A stretch of 57,215 nt of DNA from an uncultured Acetatifactor sp. (GTDB lineage: Bacteria; Bacillota; Clostridia; Lachnospirales; Lachnospiraceae): the NCBI GenBank assembly GCA_947595925.1, contig CANQEV010000015.1, forward strand, positions 1 through 57,215. Direction: 5' to 3'. Under the pieces are notes generated by a model that was not told the DNA's origin, searched no databases, and saw only the letters and a program-made list of their open reading frames with translations. The position numbers and the translations under genes were made by a program. Below are positions 16,315 through 23,829 of the stretch, piece after piece (the first letter of the stretch is position 1; the number at the start of each line of letters is the position of its first letter).

Positions 16315-17478
16315 CTTCATATACGGCTGATCCCAGAGCTTTAAGGAGGTCCCGATTCCCTGGGCCAGCGCTTTCTGATAACAGTCATAACCCCAGGAGA
16401 GATCCTCGATGGGCATCCCGCCGATGGAACACATCACGATCTCGTCCCGGCTCTTTCTGCCCTGGCCGACCCCGTTTACAAGGTCGCACAGGTTGATCAC
16501 ATTCGCCCGATCCGTCTGCCCCGACTCCACAAGGTGCACGAAATGGATTCCCATAATGACCCATTCCCGCTTGTTTCCAAACGCGTCCACCGGGCCCCTG
16601 GCGATAAAGTTGCTCAGGTATTTCTGGTACATGCCGTAGTTGTCCACCACCATCGTGGTATGCAGGAAGTCGCTGTACTGACGGTACAGGAAGGACCCCA
16701 TGCTGAATACCGTCGCGCCCTTTTTGAACCACTCGAGATGGAATTCCTCCATATTTTCCTTGGTCACGGACATGGCCTCCGAGACAACGTCCGCATCCCG
16801 GCATGCTTCTTCCAGGCTGTCACAGATGACGACCTCCGTTATCTGGGGATAATTTTCCTCGATAAATTTCTTCATTGCAAACGCAGTCTTCGACGTGGAA
16901 GAACTCCCCCGGATCTTCACCTTCCGGATATTCGGAAGAACCTGAAGATAACACATCAGGGCGCATTTATTGATGACGCCGGGCCCCAGCAGGGAAAGAA
17001 CCTCCGACCCCTGGTTTGCAAGGTAGCCGGCGGCCAGTGCCGACATGGCTCCTGTCCGCATCGCAGACAGGAGATTCGCCGACATGACTGCCACCGGCGC
17101 ACCGGTATCCACGTCCGACAGCGTTACCATAAGGATGGATCTCGGCAGACCCAGCGCGGAATTATGACTGTTGGAACCGTAATACTTCTGACCCGCGATG
17201 TGAAACCTTCCGCCAAGATAGGCCGGCATGGCCATGAATCTCCGGTCCGGCCCGTCGTCCAGAGGGAACCCTTCTATGTCGGACTTCTGGGGAAAATTCA
17301 TCTGAAGACCATGTTCGTCGCCTTTCGGACCGCCCAGCAGGAAATCTCCTTTGCCAAAGAGGGCCATGGTATCCCGCATGGTGCGGATACAGCCCGCGGC
17401 GTCCAGTACACCCGCCTTTATCATGTCCTCCTCATTCAGATAGAGGAAGGTAATGCCCGGATAACTCATTTTTTCCAC
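16312..17478 (-). CDS. ornithine cyclodeaminase family protein (paralogue 2)
   Basis: A 388-residue paralogue of the gene at 14985, sharing the start (MSYPGITFLYLNEEDMIKAG), the substrate-site segment QKYYGSNSHN and SANLLSAMRTGAMSALAAGYL. Its Rossmann loop reads GPGVIN, so the last glycine of GxGxxG is asparagine, which may alter cofactor binding or turn it into a structural partner. The stop codon coincides with the end of a foldback element. Having two diverged OCD-like genes side by side suggests a heteromer or two sequential steps. Confidence 0.8.
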   Translation of the reverse strand: MEKMSYPGITFLYLNEEDMIKAGVLDAAGCIRTMRDTMALFGKGDFLLGGPKGDEHGLQMNFPQKSDIEGFPLDDGPDRRFMAMPAYLGGRFHIAGQKYYGSNSHNSALGLPRSILMVTLSDVDTGAPVAVMSANLLSAMRTGAMSALAAGYLANQGSEVLSLLGPGVINKCALMCYLQVLPNIRKVKIRGSSSTSKTAFAMKKFIEENYPQITEVVICDSLEEACRDADVVSEAMSVTKENMEEFHLEWFKKGATVFSMGSFLYRQYSDFLHTTMVVDNYGMYQKYLSNFIARGPVDAFGNKREWVIMGIHFVHLVESGQTDRANVINLCDLVNGVGQGRKSRDEIVMCSIGGMPIEDLSWGYDCYQKALAQGIGTSLKLWDQPYMK

Positions 17479-17488
17479 CTCCAGGATG

Positions 17489-18544
17489 TCACTCTTTCAG
17501 CTTTGTCCACATATCATCGTAGACCGCCAGCGTTTCCGTATCCAGATAACTCACGAACTCGCCGCCCGCGATCACATCGGCGGGAACGTTCTTCGCCTCA
17601 TTGTTCACATACTCCTCGCCCATCAGTTCAAGCGCGGCCTTGTTGGGGCACAGATAAGGGAAATCGGATATGTTCATCTGTGCTGCCTCCGCAGAGAGCA
17701 TAAAGTTAATGAACTCCATCGCCGCGTCGTAATGTTTCGCGCCCTTCGGGATTGCCCAGTTGTCCAGGAACACATACGCGCCCTCCGTCGGATAGACGAT
17801 CTGGATATTCGGATTTTCTTCCATGGACAGGGCAATCTCAGCGGACCACACCATTCCCACGGAGCAGTCTCCGGAGATCAGCGCCGATTTAGGGGAATCC
17901 GAATCGTACAGCTTGATATTCTTCTTCAGCGACAGCAACTTTTCCTCCACCTTCGCCAGCGTATCCGGATCCGTCTCGTTCATGGAGAGCCCCATGGACC
18001 GTTCCGTCATGCCGATCACCGCCCGGTAATCGTCCAGCACTACGATCTGCCCTTCCAGGGACGGGTCAAACAGATCTGCGTAGGAGGTGATATCCAGATC
18101 CACCTTCGCGGTATTGACCGCGATGCACGCCACGCCGCCCTCATACGGAACGGTATATACATTACCCGGATCGTAGCTTTCATTCAGGAAGGTTTCGTCG
18201 ATATTGGACAGATTGGTCAGCTTCTCCTTGTCCAGCGCCTCCAGGTTCCCCTGGGCGATCAGATATTCCACCGCGTAGTCCGATGGCAGGATGACGTCAT
18301 ACGCGCCCTCCGACTCCGATTTCAGCTTTGCCAGAAGATCCTCGTTCGAGGAATATGTGGATACGTTGACCCGGATCCCCGACTCCTTCTCGAACGCCTG
18401 GATGGCGGAATCAGAGACATACTCCGTCCAGACAAACACGTTTAACTCCCCCTTTTCTTCCGCGCCGGAAGAACCGCCGCAGCCCATCAGCAGGGAACAC
18501 GCCAGCGCCGCAGCCATTGTCAGCAAACTCATTCTCTTTTTCAT
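17489..18544 (-). CDS. PotD-type ABC transporter substrate-binding lipoprotein
   Basis: A 351-residue extracellular binding protein. An N-terminal signal with a lipobox (LLMGC, cysteine near residue 22) anchors it to the membrane. The mature start ELNVFVWTEYVSDSAI and the DVILPSDYAVEYLI segment are hallmarks of spermidine/putrescine-type binding proteins. It is encoded after its two permeases and ATPase in the same transcript. The family binds polyamines but also other cationic amines; given the oxidase genes downstream, an amine or opine ligand is plausible. Confidence 0.9.
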   Translation of the reverse strand: MKKRMSLLTMAAALACSLLMGCGGSSGAEEKGELNVFVWTEYVSDSAIQAFEKESGIRVNVSTYSSNEDLLAKLKSESEGAYDVILPSDYAVEYLIAQGNLEALDKEKLTNLSNIDETFLNESYDPGNVYTVPYEGGVACIAVNTAKVDLDITSYADLFDPSLEGQIVVLDDYRAVIGMTERSMGLSMNETDPDTLAKVEEKLLSLKKNIKLYDSDSPKSALISGDCSVGMVWSAEIALSMEENPNIQIVYPTEGAYVFLDNWAIPKGAKHYDAAMEFINFMLSAEAAQMNISDFPYLCPNKAALELMGEEYVNNEAKNVPADVIAGGEFVSYLDTETLAVYDDMWTKLKE

Positions 18545-18561
18545 AATCTTCTCCTCCTTGC

Positions 18562-19365
18562 CTATTGCCTGCTTTTTTTGTGAAACAGGTTTCCCTGTGT
18601 CAACACAACGAAAAGAATCGTTCCCACCAGGATCAGTGTGGAGAGGGCGTTCACATCCGGCGCCACGCCGCTCTTTACGCTCTCCATCACCTTCAGGGGA
18701 TAGGTCTTGGTCTGTCCGTATACAAAATAACTGATGATCACGTCGTCTATGGACAGGGTGAAGGCCAAAAGCGCGCCGCCCAGGATCCCCGGTGCCAGCA
18801 CCGGAAGCGTGATCTCAAAGAATGTCACGAGCCTGTTTGCGCCAAGATCCATGCTGGCCTCCTCAATGGAGCTGTCATACCCCGCGAGCCTGGCCCGGAC
18901 ATTGAAGATCACAAAGGGGATACAGAACGTCACATGGGCCAGGATCAGCGTGAGCATCCCCCGCGGGATATGGACCTTTGCAAAAATCGTCAGCAGTGAG
19001 ATGCCGAGCACGATCTCCGGTATGACCACCGGGATATACAAAAGGCCGTCTATCAGCGCCTTTCCCCTAAACCGATACCGATACATTCCGACAGCTCCCA
19101 GCGTGCCGATGACGGTGGCCAAAAGGGTGCTGACCACCGCGATGACCATCGTCACCCCGAAAGCCTCCACCAGCGAATGATTGTCCCAGAGCTTTATGTA
19201 CCAGTCGAAGGTAAATCCCTTCCAGCTCATATACGGTTTTGAGGTAGTGGCGTTGAAGGAATTCACAACGATCACCGAGATCGGCAGGAACAAAAACAGG
19301 TACACCAATGTGCAGAACAGAATCCCCAGCCGTCTCTTCCTCTTTTCCCTTTTCTTTCTTTTCAT
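18562..19365 (-). CDS. PotC-type ABC transporter permease
   Basis: A 267-residue inner-membrane permease with about six membrane helices and the EAA loop (SSIEEASMDLGANRLVTFFE) that docks on the ATPase. The N-terminus is a run of lysines and arginines before the first helix. It pairs with the PotB-type gene just upstream (13-base gap). The sequence order is ATPase, PotB, PotC, binding protein, matching potABCD operons. Confidence 0.9.
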   Translation of the reverse strand: MKRKKREKRKRRLGILFCTLVYLFLFLPISVIVVNSFNATTSKPYMSWKGFTFDWYIKLWDNHSLVEAFGVTMVIAVVSTLLATVIGTLGAVGMYRYRFRGKALIDGLLYIPVVIPEIVLGISLLTIFAKVHIPRGMLTLILAHVTFCIPFVIFNVRARLAGYDSSIEEASMDLGANRLVTFFEITLPVLAPGILGGALLAFTLSIDDVIISYFVYGQTKTYPLKVMESVKSGVAPDVNALSTLILVGTILFVVLTQGNLFHKKSRQ

Positions 19366-19377
19366 CCGTACCGCCTC

Positions 19378-20265
19378 CTACACGCCCAGCGAATCCATGT
19401 CTCCGCCCAGCTTTTGATAGATCTTTACCAGAACCAGGGTTACAGCGATCAGTATGATGGACAGCGCCGCTCCCAGGGGCCAGTTGTTGCCGCTCTGGAA
19501 CTGTCTTTCGATCAGGTTTCCGATCACGTCCGAATTGCCGCCCCCTAAAATATCCGAGACAAAGAAGTATCCCAGACAGGGGATGAAGACCATCAGGCTC
19601 CCCGAGAAAATACCACCGGACGTCAGCGGCAGAATCACCTCAAAAAATGTGGCGGCCGGCCTTGCCCCCAGATCGGAAGACGCCTCCAGGAGCGATCCGT
19701 CCAACTTCTCGATGGCCGTATAGAGAGGCAGGATCATGAAGGGGATCAGACAGTACACCATGCCCAGGATCGTCGTGCCCTGCCGGTACAAAAGGTCGAT
19801 GGGTTCCGCCGCGATCCCGGTTTTCACGAGCAGCGTGTTCAGCCACCCACTGCTGCCCAGGAAGCTCCTCCAGCCGTAGATCCGGATCAGCGAGTTGGTC
19901 CAGAACGGGATGATCACCAGCATATACAGGATCCTCTTCTTCCGGCTCTTCGTCCGGGCGATGATGTAGGCGAACGGATACCCGATCAGGATACAGAGGA
20001 TCGTCGTCACCAGGGCGATGACAAGAGACTGCACATATATCTTCAGATAATTCGCGTTGGCCAGCCGAACATAATTGTCCAGTGTAAAATCAAACTTTAC
20101 ATTATAAAATTCATCGATGGAGCAAAAGCTCATCACCGCCACGTAGATCAGCGGAACGGCGATCAGCAGTACCATCACCGCGGTCACCGGCCCCACCGTC
20201 AGGAGGGCGGGCAGCGTGTTTGCCCGGAACTCATGCTTCGATCTTTTCCGCGCCATAGAAAGCAC
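19378..20265 (-). CDS. PotB-type ABC transporter permease
   Basis: A 295-residue permease with six predicted helices and the EAA motif (GSLLEASSDLGARPAATFFE). The FWTNSLIRIYGW segment is characteristic of PotB-like permeases of polyamine importers. It lies 3 bases downstream of the ATPase stop codon, consistent with coupled translation. Confidence 0.9.
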   Translation of the reverse strand: MLSMARKRSKHEFRANTLPALLTVGPVTAVMVLLIAVPLIYVAVMSFCSIDEFYNVKFDFTLDNYVRLANANYLKIYVQSLVIALVTTILCILIGYPFAYIIARTKSRKKRILYMLVIIPFWTNSLIRIYGWRSFLGSSGWLNTLLVKTGIAAEPIDLLYRQGTTILGMVYCLIPFMILPLYTAIEKLDGSLLEASSDLGARPAATFFEVILPLTSGGIFSGSLMVFIPCLGYFFVSDILGGGNSDVIGNLIERQFQSGNNWPLGAALSIILIAVTLVLVKIYQKLGGDMDSLGV

Positions 20266-20268
20266 CTC

Positions 20269-21378
20269 CTAAGCCAGCCTGATATTGTTCAGCGCTTCAA
20301 ATATATAGTGGCTCTCGTTGTGGATCAGAACCGCGTCCTCCACATTCCAGTAGGGATAACATTTGCTCCCCACCGGCGGCAGGTCCTGTCCCGCCAGACG
20401 TTCTATCTTCAGCTCGTTGCCGTTTGGCAGGGAGACGACGCACTTCAGCACAGAGCCCACATAGATATAGTCCCGTACCATTGCCGCCAGTTCAAAACCC
20501 TCTACCGGCGTTGTCGAAAACCGCATCTTTTCCGGTCTAACCGAAATTGTGGCATATTCCAGGAGAGAAAAGCCCTCCGGTGCCTTGACCGTCACCGCTC
20601 CATTTTCCAGGGTCATGGTAGCGACGCCATCCTTGATGCTAGTGATGCAGCCGTCGTAGATGTTCGTCTCTCCGATAAATGTAGCCACAAACTTTGTCGC
20701 CGGGTGCTCATAGATCTCGGTGGGAGCCGCAAGCTGATCGATGATCCCGTCGTGCATGACGGCGATCCGATCACTCATCGTAAGCGCTTCCTCCTGATCA
20801 TGGGTCACATAGATGAAAGTAATGTTCAGCTTCTTTTGAAGCCTCTTCAGCTCCAGCTGCATCTGTTTCCGAAGTTTTAAATCCAGCGCCCCCAGCGGTT
20901 CGTCCAGGAGAAGCACCCGCGGCCGGTTGATCAAGGCCCTGGCGATGGCAACCCTCTGCTTCTGTCCCCCGGAGAGCTGGGACGGATACCGCTTCTCAAA
21001 TCCGTTCAGCTGTACCATCTCCATCATCTCCAGAACCCGGCTCCGGATCTCGTCCTTCGGCACCTTCTTCATTTTCAAGCCGTAGGCGATATTGTCATAT
21101 ACAGTCTTATGGGGAAAAAGCGCGTAGGACTGAAACACTGTGTTCACATTTCTCTCGAAAGGCTCCTTGTCCTCCACCCGCTCGCCCTCCACCAGGATGG
21201 AGCCGGACGAGGGTTCCTCAAAACCGGCGATCATCCGGAGAGTCGTGGTCTTCCCACAGCCCGAGGATCCCAGGAGCGTCAGGAATTCCCCCTCCTCTAT
21301 GGACAGGTTCAGATCCCGCACCACGTGATTGTTCCCATATATTTTATTTACGCCTTTTATCTCCACTATCTTTCCCAT
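20269..21378 (-). CDS. PotA-type ABC transporter ATP-binding protein
   Basis: A 369-residue importer ATPase. Walker A is GSSGCGKTT, the Q loop follows (NTVFQSYALF), and the signature LSGGQKQR, Walker B LLLDEPLGALD and the H-loop THDQEEAL are all present. A C-terminal TOBE domain (from about residue 280) is typical of polyamine and other solute importers. The ATG at 21378 follows AAAGGGGTGAT; upstream in-frame sequence overlaps the PII gene and is discarded. It energises the two permeases downstream. Confidence 0.92.
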   Translation of the reverse strand: MGKIVEIKGVNKIYGNNHVVRDLNLSIEEGEFLTLLGSSGCGKTTTLRMIAGFEEPSSGSILVEGERVEDKEPFERNVNTVFQSYALFPHKTVYDNIAYGLKMKKVPKDEIRSRVLEMMEMVQLNGFEKRYPSQLSGGQKQRVAIARALINRPRVLLLDEPLGALDLKLRKQMQLELKRLQKKLNITFIYVTHDQEEALTMSDRIAVMHDGIIDQLAAPTEIYEHPATKFVATFIGETNIYDGCITSIKDGVATMTLENGAVTVKAPEGFSLLEYATISVRPEKMRFSTTPVEGFELAAMVRDYIYVGSVLKCVVSLPNGNELKIERLAGQDLPPVGSKCYPYWNVEDAVLIHNESHYIFEALNNIRLA

Positions 21379-21400
21379 GGGATCACCCCTTTCCCGTTCC

Positions 21401-21760
21401 TTAAAGGGCTTTTGTTCCACGCTCGCCCGTGCGGATCCGTATGACATCCTCCACATTTCGGATAAAGATCTTGCCGTCCCCCACATGTCCCGTCGCACAA
21501 GTCTCCCGAACCTTATCGATGATCGTCTCCACGTCCCGGGCGTCCACCACAACCTCCACCTTTACTTTCGGAAGCAGATTGATGGACGTCTTAAATCCTT
21601 TCAGCTCATTGACAACGCCTTCCGTCTCCAGCGTCGTTCCCTTCTGCGCGCCACAGCCCATAGCCGTCGACAGCGTCATCCCGCCACAGTTGATGTCATC
21701 CAGTATCTTCTTAATATCCTCCAGCTTTTCCGGCCGGATCAATATCACCAATTCTTTCAT
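21401..21760 (-). CDS. PII-family signalling protein heading the transporter/oxidase operon
   Basis: A 119-residue trimeric-type PII protein. It has the C-terminal signature TGHVGDGKIFI and the LLPKVKVEVVV strand after the T-loop. The T-loop (QKGTTLETEGVVNELKG) lacks the tyrosine of the GlnB uridylylation site and is atypical for GlnK/GlnB. It is the first gene downstream of the operon promoter, where amtB-linked PII would normally face a transporter. I infer that it senses nitrogen or energy status and controls the PotABCD-type transporter or the oxidase. The start follows AGGAGGAG. Confidence 0.88.
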   Translation of the reverse strand: MKELVILIRPEKLEDIKKILDDINCGGMTLSTAMGCGAQKGTTLETEGVVNELKGFKTSINLLPKVKVEVVVDARDVETIIDKVRETCATGHVGDGKIFIRNVEDVIRIRTGERGTKAL

Positions 21761-21799
21761 ACGCGCTCTCCTCCTGTCCCAAAAAGAATCCTTGCCACA

Positions 21800-21838
21800 G
21801 CGAAAGGGGCATATCCGCTATGTGATATGCCCCTTCGC
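21800..21838 (-). promoter_or_regulatory. long leader hairpin upstream of the PII gene
   Basis: A near-perfect 15-16 bp stem (GATATGCCCC-TTCGC pairing with GCGAAAGGGGCATATC) with an 8-nt loop lies between the promoter and the PII start codon. No run of T follows directly, though ATTCTTTTTG appears 14 bases on. It may act as an attenuator, RNA-stabilising hairpin or binding site. Confidence 0.55.
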
Positions 21839-21867
21839 GCTTTTAGTTCCTCTTTTGATTTTCCACC

Positions 21868-21896
21868 ATTTTAGCGCATACGTTTTTCAATTACAA
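21868..21896 (-). promoter_or_regulatory. sigma-A promoter of the PII/transporter/oxidase operon
   Basis: The minus strand shows TTGTAA and TAAAAT with a 17-base spacer, starting 40 bases past the LuxR-type gene and about 110 bases before the PII start. It could drive the whole 11.4-kb gene run. Confidence 0.6.
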
Positions 21897-21935
21897 TGAG
21901 TCCGTTTACCCATTTTTATCACCCAAAAGTAGCAT

Positions 21936-22682
21936 TTACTCATACTCTTTTACCATTTTAAAGAGCTGGACGCGCTTTTTGATCCCCAGTTTCCGATAGA
22001 TGTTCAGGATATGTTTTTTTAAGGTATTCTGGGTGATCACAAGCTGCCTGCAGATCTCCTCGTTTTCCATACCGGACATCAGACATTTCAGGATGGCATG
22101 CTCCCGTCTGGTGAGATCATACCGGGCCACGGCCTCGGAAACGGTGATCTTTTCCGATACCTCACCGGTCTTATAAAACTGTTCCAGGCGGTAGGCGAGA
22201 TGGTCTTTTAGGAGATCCAGGATAAAAATATCGTCATACTGGAAATCCTCTTTTCCGATCGTCCTGTAAAAAGTGACCGCGCCCAGGAACTTCTCATGGC
22301 CAGCCAGCACAAGCTGAAGCGCGTAATGCCAGTGATTCGGCTGATAAACCTTTTTATAATAGTCCGTCTCCACCCGCGCCTCGTCCGATATGATATCCGT
22401 TTCCCTGTATATCAGCATTTTCCCGCTTGTCATGATCCCTCTGCTGTAATCCAGGTTTTCATACATATCGGAAAGGTCTATGTCGCAGTTGTAAGTGACT
22501 GGATCGCACAAAAGCTCCCCCTCTTCCCGGGACGCCATGTAAAAGTCCGCGCTGTCAAAATCCAAGAGCATCTTCAACTGCTCCAAGAACTCATATCTCA
22601 TGTGGTCAAAGCATTCCTCTGTATAGATCTTGTAGATGATATTGTTCAAAATGATCCAGTCGTTTGTCTCCAGTTTTCTCAT
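21936..22682 (-). CDS. LuxR family (GerE-type) transcriptional regulator
   Basis: A 248-residue regulator. Residues about 180-248 form a LuxR helix-turn-helix (LTRREHAILKCLMSGMENEE, then TQNTLKKHILNIYRKLGI). The N-terminal 170 residues resemble a GAF/autoinducer-like sensor but match no family I can name. It lies directly upstream of the PII-led operon in the same orientation, and is the best candidate for its regulator. The start follows AGGAGTG at normal spacing. No quorum-sensing role is implied by the name. Confidence 0.85.
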   Translation of the reverse strand: MRKLETNDWIILNNIIYKIYTEECFDHMRYEFLEQLKMLLDFDSADFYMASREEGELLCDPVTYNCDIDLSDMYENLDYSRGIMTSGKMLIYRETDIISDEARVETDYYKKVYQPNHWHYALQLVLAGHEKFLGAVTFYRTIGKEDFQYDDIFILDLLKDHLAYRLEQFYKTGEVSEKITVSEAVARYDLTRREHAILKCLMSGMENEEICRQLVITQNTLKKHILNIYRKLGIKKRVQLFKMVKEYE

Positions 22683-23028
22683 GCTCTCACACTCCTGTCG
22701 ATTCCCTGCGCCTTTTAAGACATCCGTTTCCCCGCGCCGCTGCCGGCTTTGCGTTCAGCCAAATTCAGTGCCGTCAAAAACACCACCTTCACAGGCTCCC
22801 CTCCAGACACACAAAAAAGACGCTTTGAAACCTCAAAACGCCTTTGTTTCCGGTTCTGTAGGAACAACCGCTGCCGCCCCCGTGACAAAGGTAAGCGGCT
22901 ATTTGCTATGAACTTATGAATCAGGCTAACCGTCCATCGATAGCTGCCAGGGGTGTCTGTTACCAGCAGACACCTTTCTTTATGTTCAAAATATACCACA
23001 TCCTATGTGAAGATTCAAGATTTTCTTA
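22683..23028. other. gene-poor stretch with candidate small RNA and micro-ORF
   Basis: Contains a plus-strand terminator at 22952-22983 with no annotated gene in front of it, and a minus-strand micro-ORF (22792-22715, GTG start behind GGAGGGGAG, 25 residues, VKVVFLTALN...) of unknown significance. The block may encode a structured RNA or a small peptide. Confidence 0.35.
22952..22983 (+). terminator. orphan plus-strand intrinsic terminator
   Basis: An 8-bp perfect stem (GGTGTCTG / CAGACACC) with a 7-nt loop is followed by TTTCTTTAT. No plus-strand protein gene precedes it, so a small RNA may end here. Confidence 0.65.
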
Positions 23029-23181
23029 TAACAGTTCAGCCCACGCATTCGCAAAGGTGCGATGCCACGCTTGTGCATCACTTTGAGATGCCCTCTGTTC
23101 ATAAAACAACATTCTCTCAACCGCCGGTTCCCGGGAAAAATTTGTGCAGGCACGATTTTTCCAAAACTAAGCGGCCGACCC
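23029..23181. repeat. foldback repeat element, degenerate copy (copy 2)
   Basis: It begins with the same TAACAGTTCAGCC terminus, ATTCGCAAA block and CCGCCGGTTCC...GGGAAAAATTTGTGC...GCACGATTTTTCC hairpin as copy 1, in the same orientation. Substitutions are spread along it and the right terminus is lost. Confidence 0.75.
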
Positions 23182-23242
23182 ACCTGCATAAAGGAAGCAC
23201 CCTCCGGCAATAAATAGATCACAAACAAACAAGGAGCATTTT

Positions 23243-23443
23243 ATGGCCTATTTTAGTTATCACGCCATGGCGAAAAAACTGATCGCCGAGGGGCATCTGA
23301 TCGATTACGAGATCCGGGACAGCTGGAACAAGATATCTCCGGCCCTGGTGCTGTATTTTGACAATCACAGGCCCATGCCTGTCCGGGAATACCTGTGGGA
23401 CGATTACTTTTTGCTGATCAGCAGGCATGCCCCCCGCGGTTAG
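23243..23443 (+). CDS. small 'delta-VPH' family protein
   Basis: A 66-residue protein beginning MAYFSYHAMAKKLI, followed by EGHLIDYEI and ISPALVLYFDNHRPMPVREYLWDDYF. Firmicute proteins with this pattern are often annotated 'thermostable hemolysin delta-VPH', a name I regard as historical; no toxin feature, signal peptide or membrane helix is visible. The ATG follows AAGGAG with 7-base spacing, supporting translation. The C-terminus is shorter than I remember for the family and ends beside palindromic repeats, so it may be slightly truncated. Confidence 0.65.
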   Translation: MAYFSYHAMAKKLIAEGHLIDYEIRDSWNKISPALVLYFDNHRPMPVREYLWDDYFLLISRHAPRG

Positions 23444-23456
23444 GCGGCTGGTGCGC

Positions 23457-23532
23457 CTGAGTTCAGGCATCCCCACGGGGGTAAGCAACAGGTGCACCTG
23501 AACTCAGCCACAGCGCCTGAGTTCAGGCGCTG
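23457..23532. promoter_or_regulatory. cluster of CTGAGTTCAG palindromes
   Basis: Three related decamers occur at 23457, 23498 (as CTGAACTCAG) and 23517. The last is the centre of a perfect 10-bp stem (CAGCGCCTGA / TCAGGCGCTG) at 23511-23532 and spans the XRE stop codon. They may be operators or a bidirectional terminator without a T-run. Confidence 0.45.
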
Positions 23533-23777
23533 ATCCGGATGCTCACGACAGCCTCTGTCACAAGGATGTCATCCATCTTCACGCCCAGAAGCGCGGCAAG
23601 GGCCACCAGATTATCGATGCTCGGAAGCGCAGTCCCCTGCTGCCACTTGTAGATCGCCTGGGGCGTCCCGAAGCCGAAAGCCTCCTGGATATCCTTCACG
23701 GTCAGCCCGGCCCTCTTTCGAAGAGCCACGATGTTCTCTCCAGTCTTTATCATATTGATCATTGGCATTGCACACAT
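23523..23777 (-). CDS. XRE family helix-turn-helix regulator
   Basis: An 84-residue DNA-binding protein. Residues about 14-66 form a Cro/C1-type helix-turn-helix (NIVALRKRAGLTVKDIQEAFGF...IYKWQQGTALPSIDNLVALAALLGV). The C-terminus is a short beta-like tail (ILVTEAVVSIRI). The start follows AGGAGGAAATC. Its target is unknown; palindromes at its 3' end are candidate sites. It converges on the delta-VPH gene and lies directly downstream of rtcB. Confidence 0.85.
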   Translation of the reverse strand: MCAMPMINMIKTGENIVALRKRAGLTVKDIQEAFGFGTPQAIYKWQQGTALPSIDNLVALAALLGVKMDDILVTEAVVSIRISA

Positions 23778-23829
23778 GATTTCCTCCTTTTCCGCACCCG
23801 TCAGATGGGGGAGATCATGTCCGCCCCGG

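Noticed and set aside
22715..22999. 94-codon ORF across the orphan terminator
   Set aside because: It reads through a strong hairpin and lacks domain features; only its last 25 codons have a plausible ribosome-binding site, mentioned as a micro-ORF.
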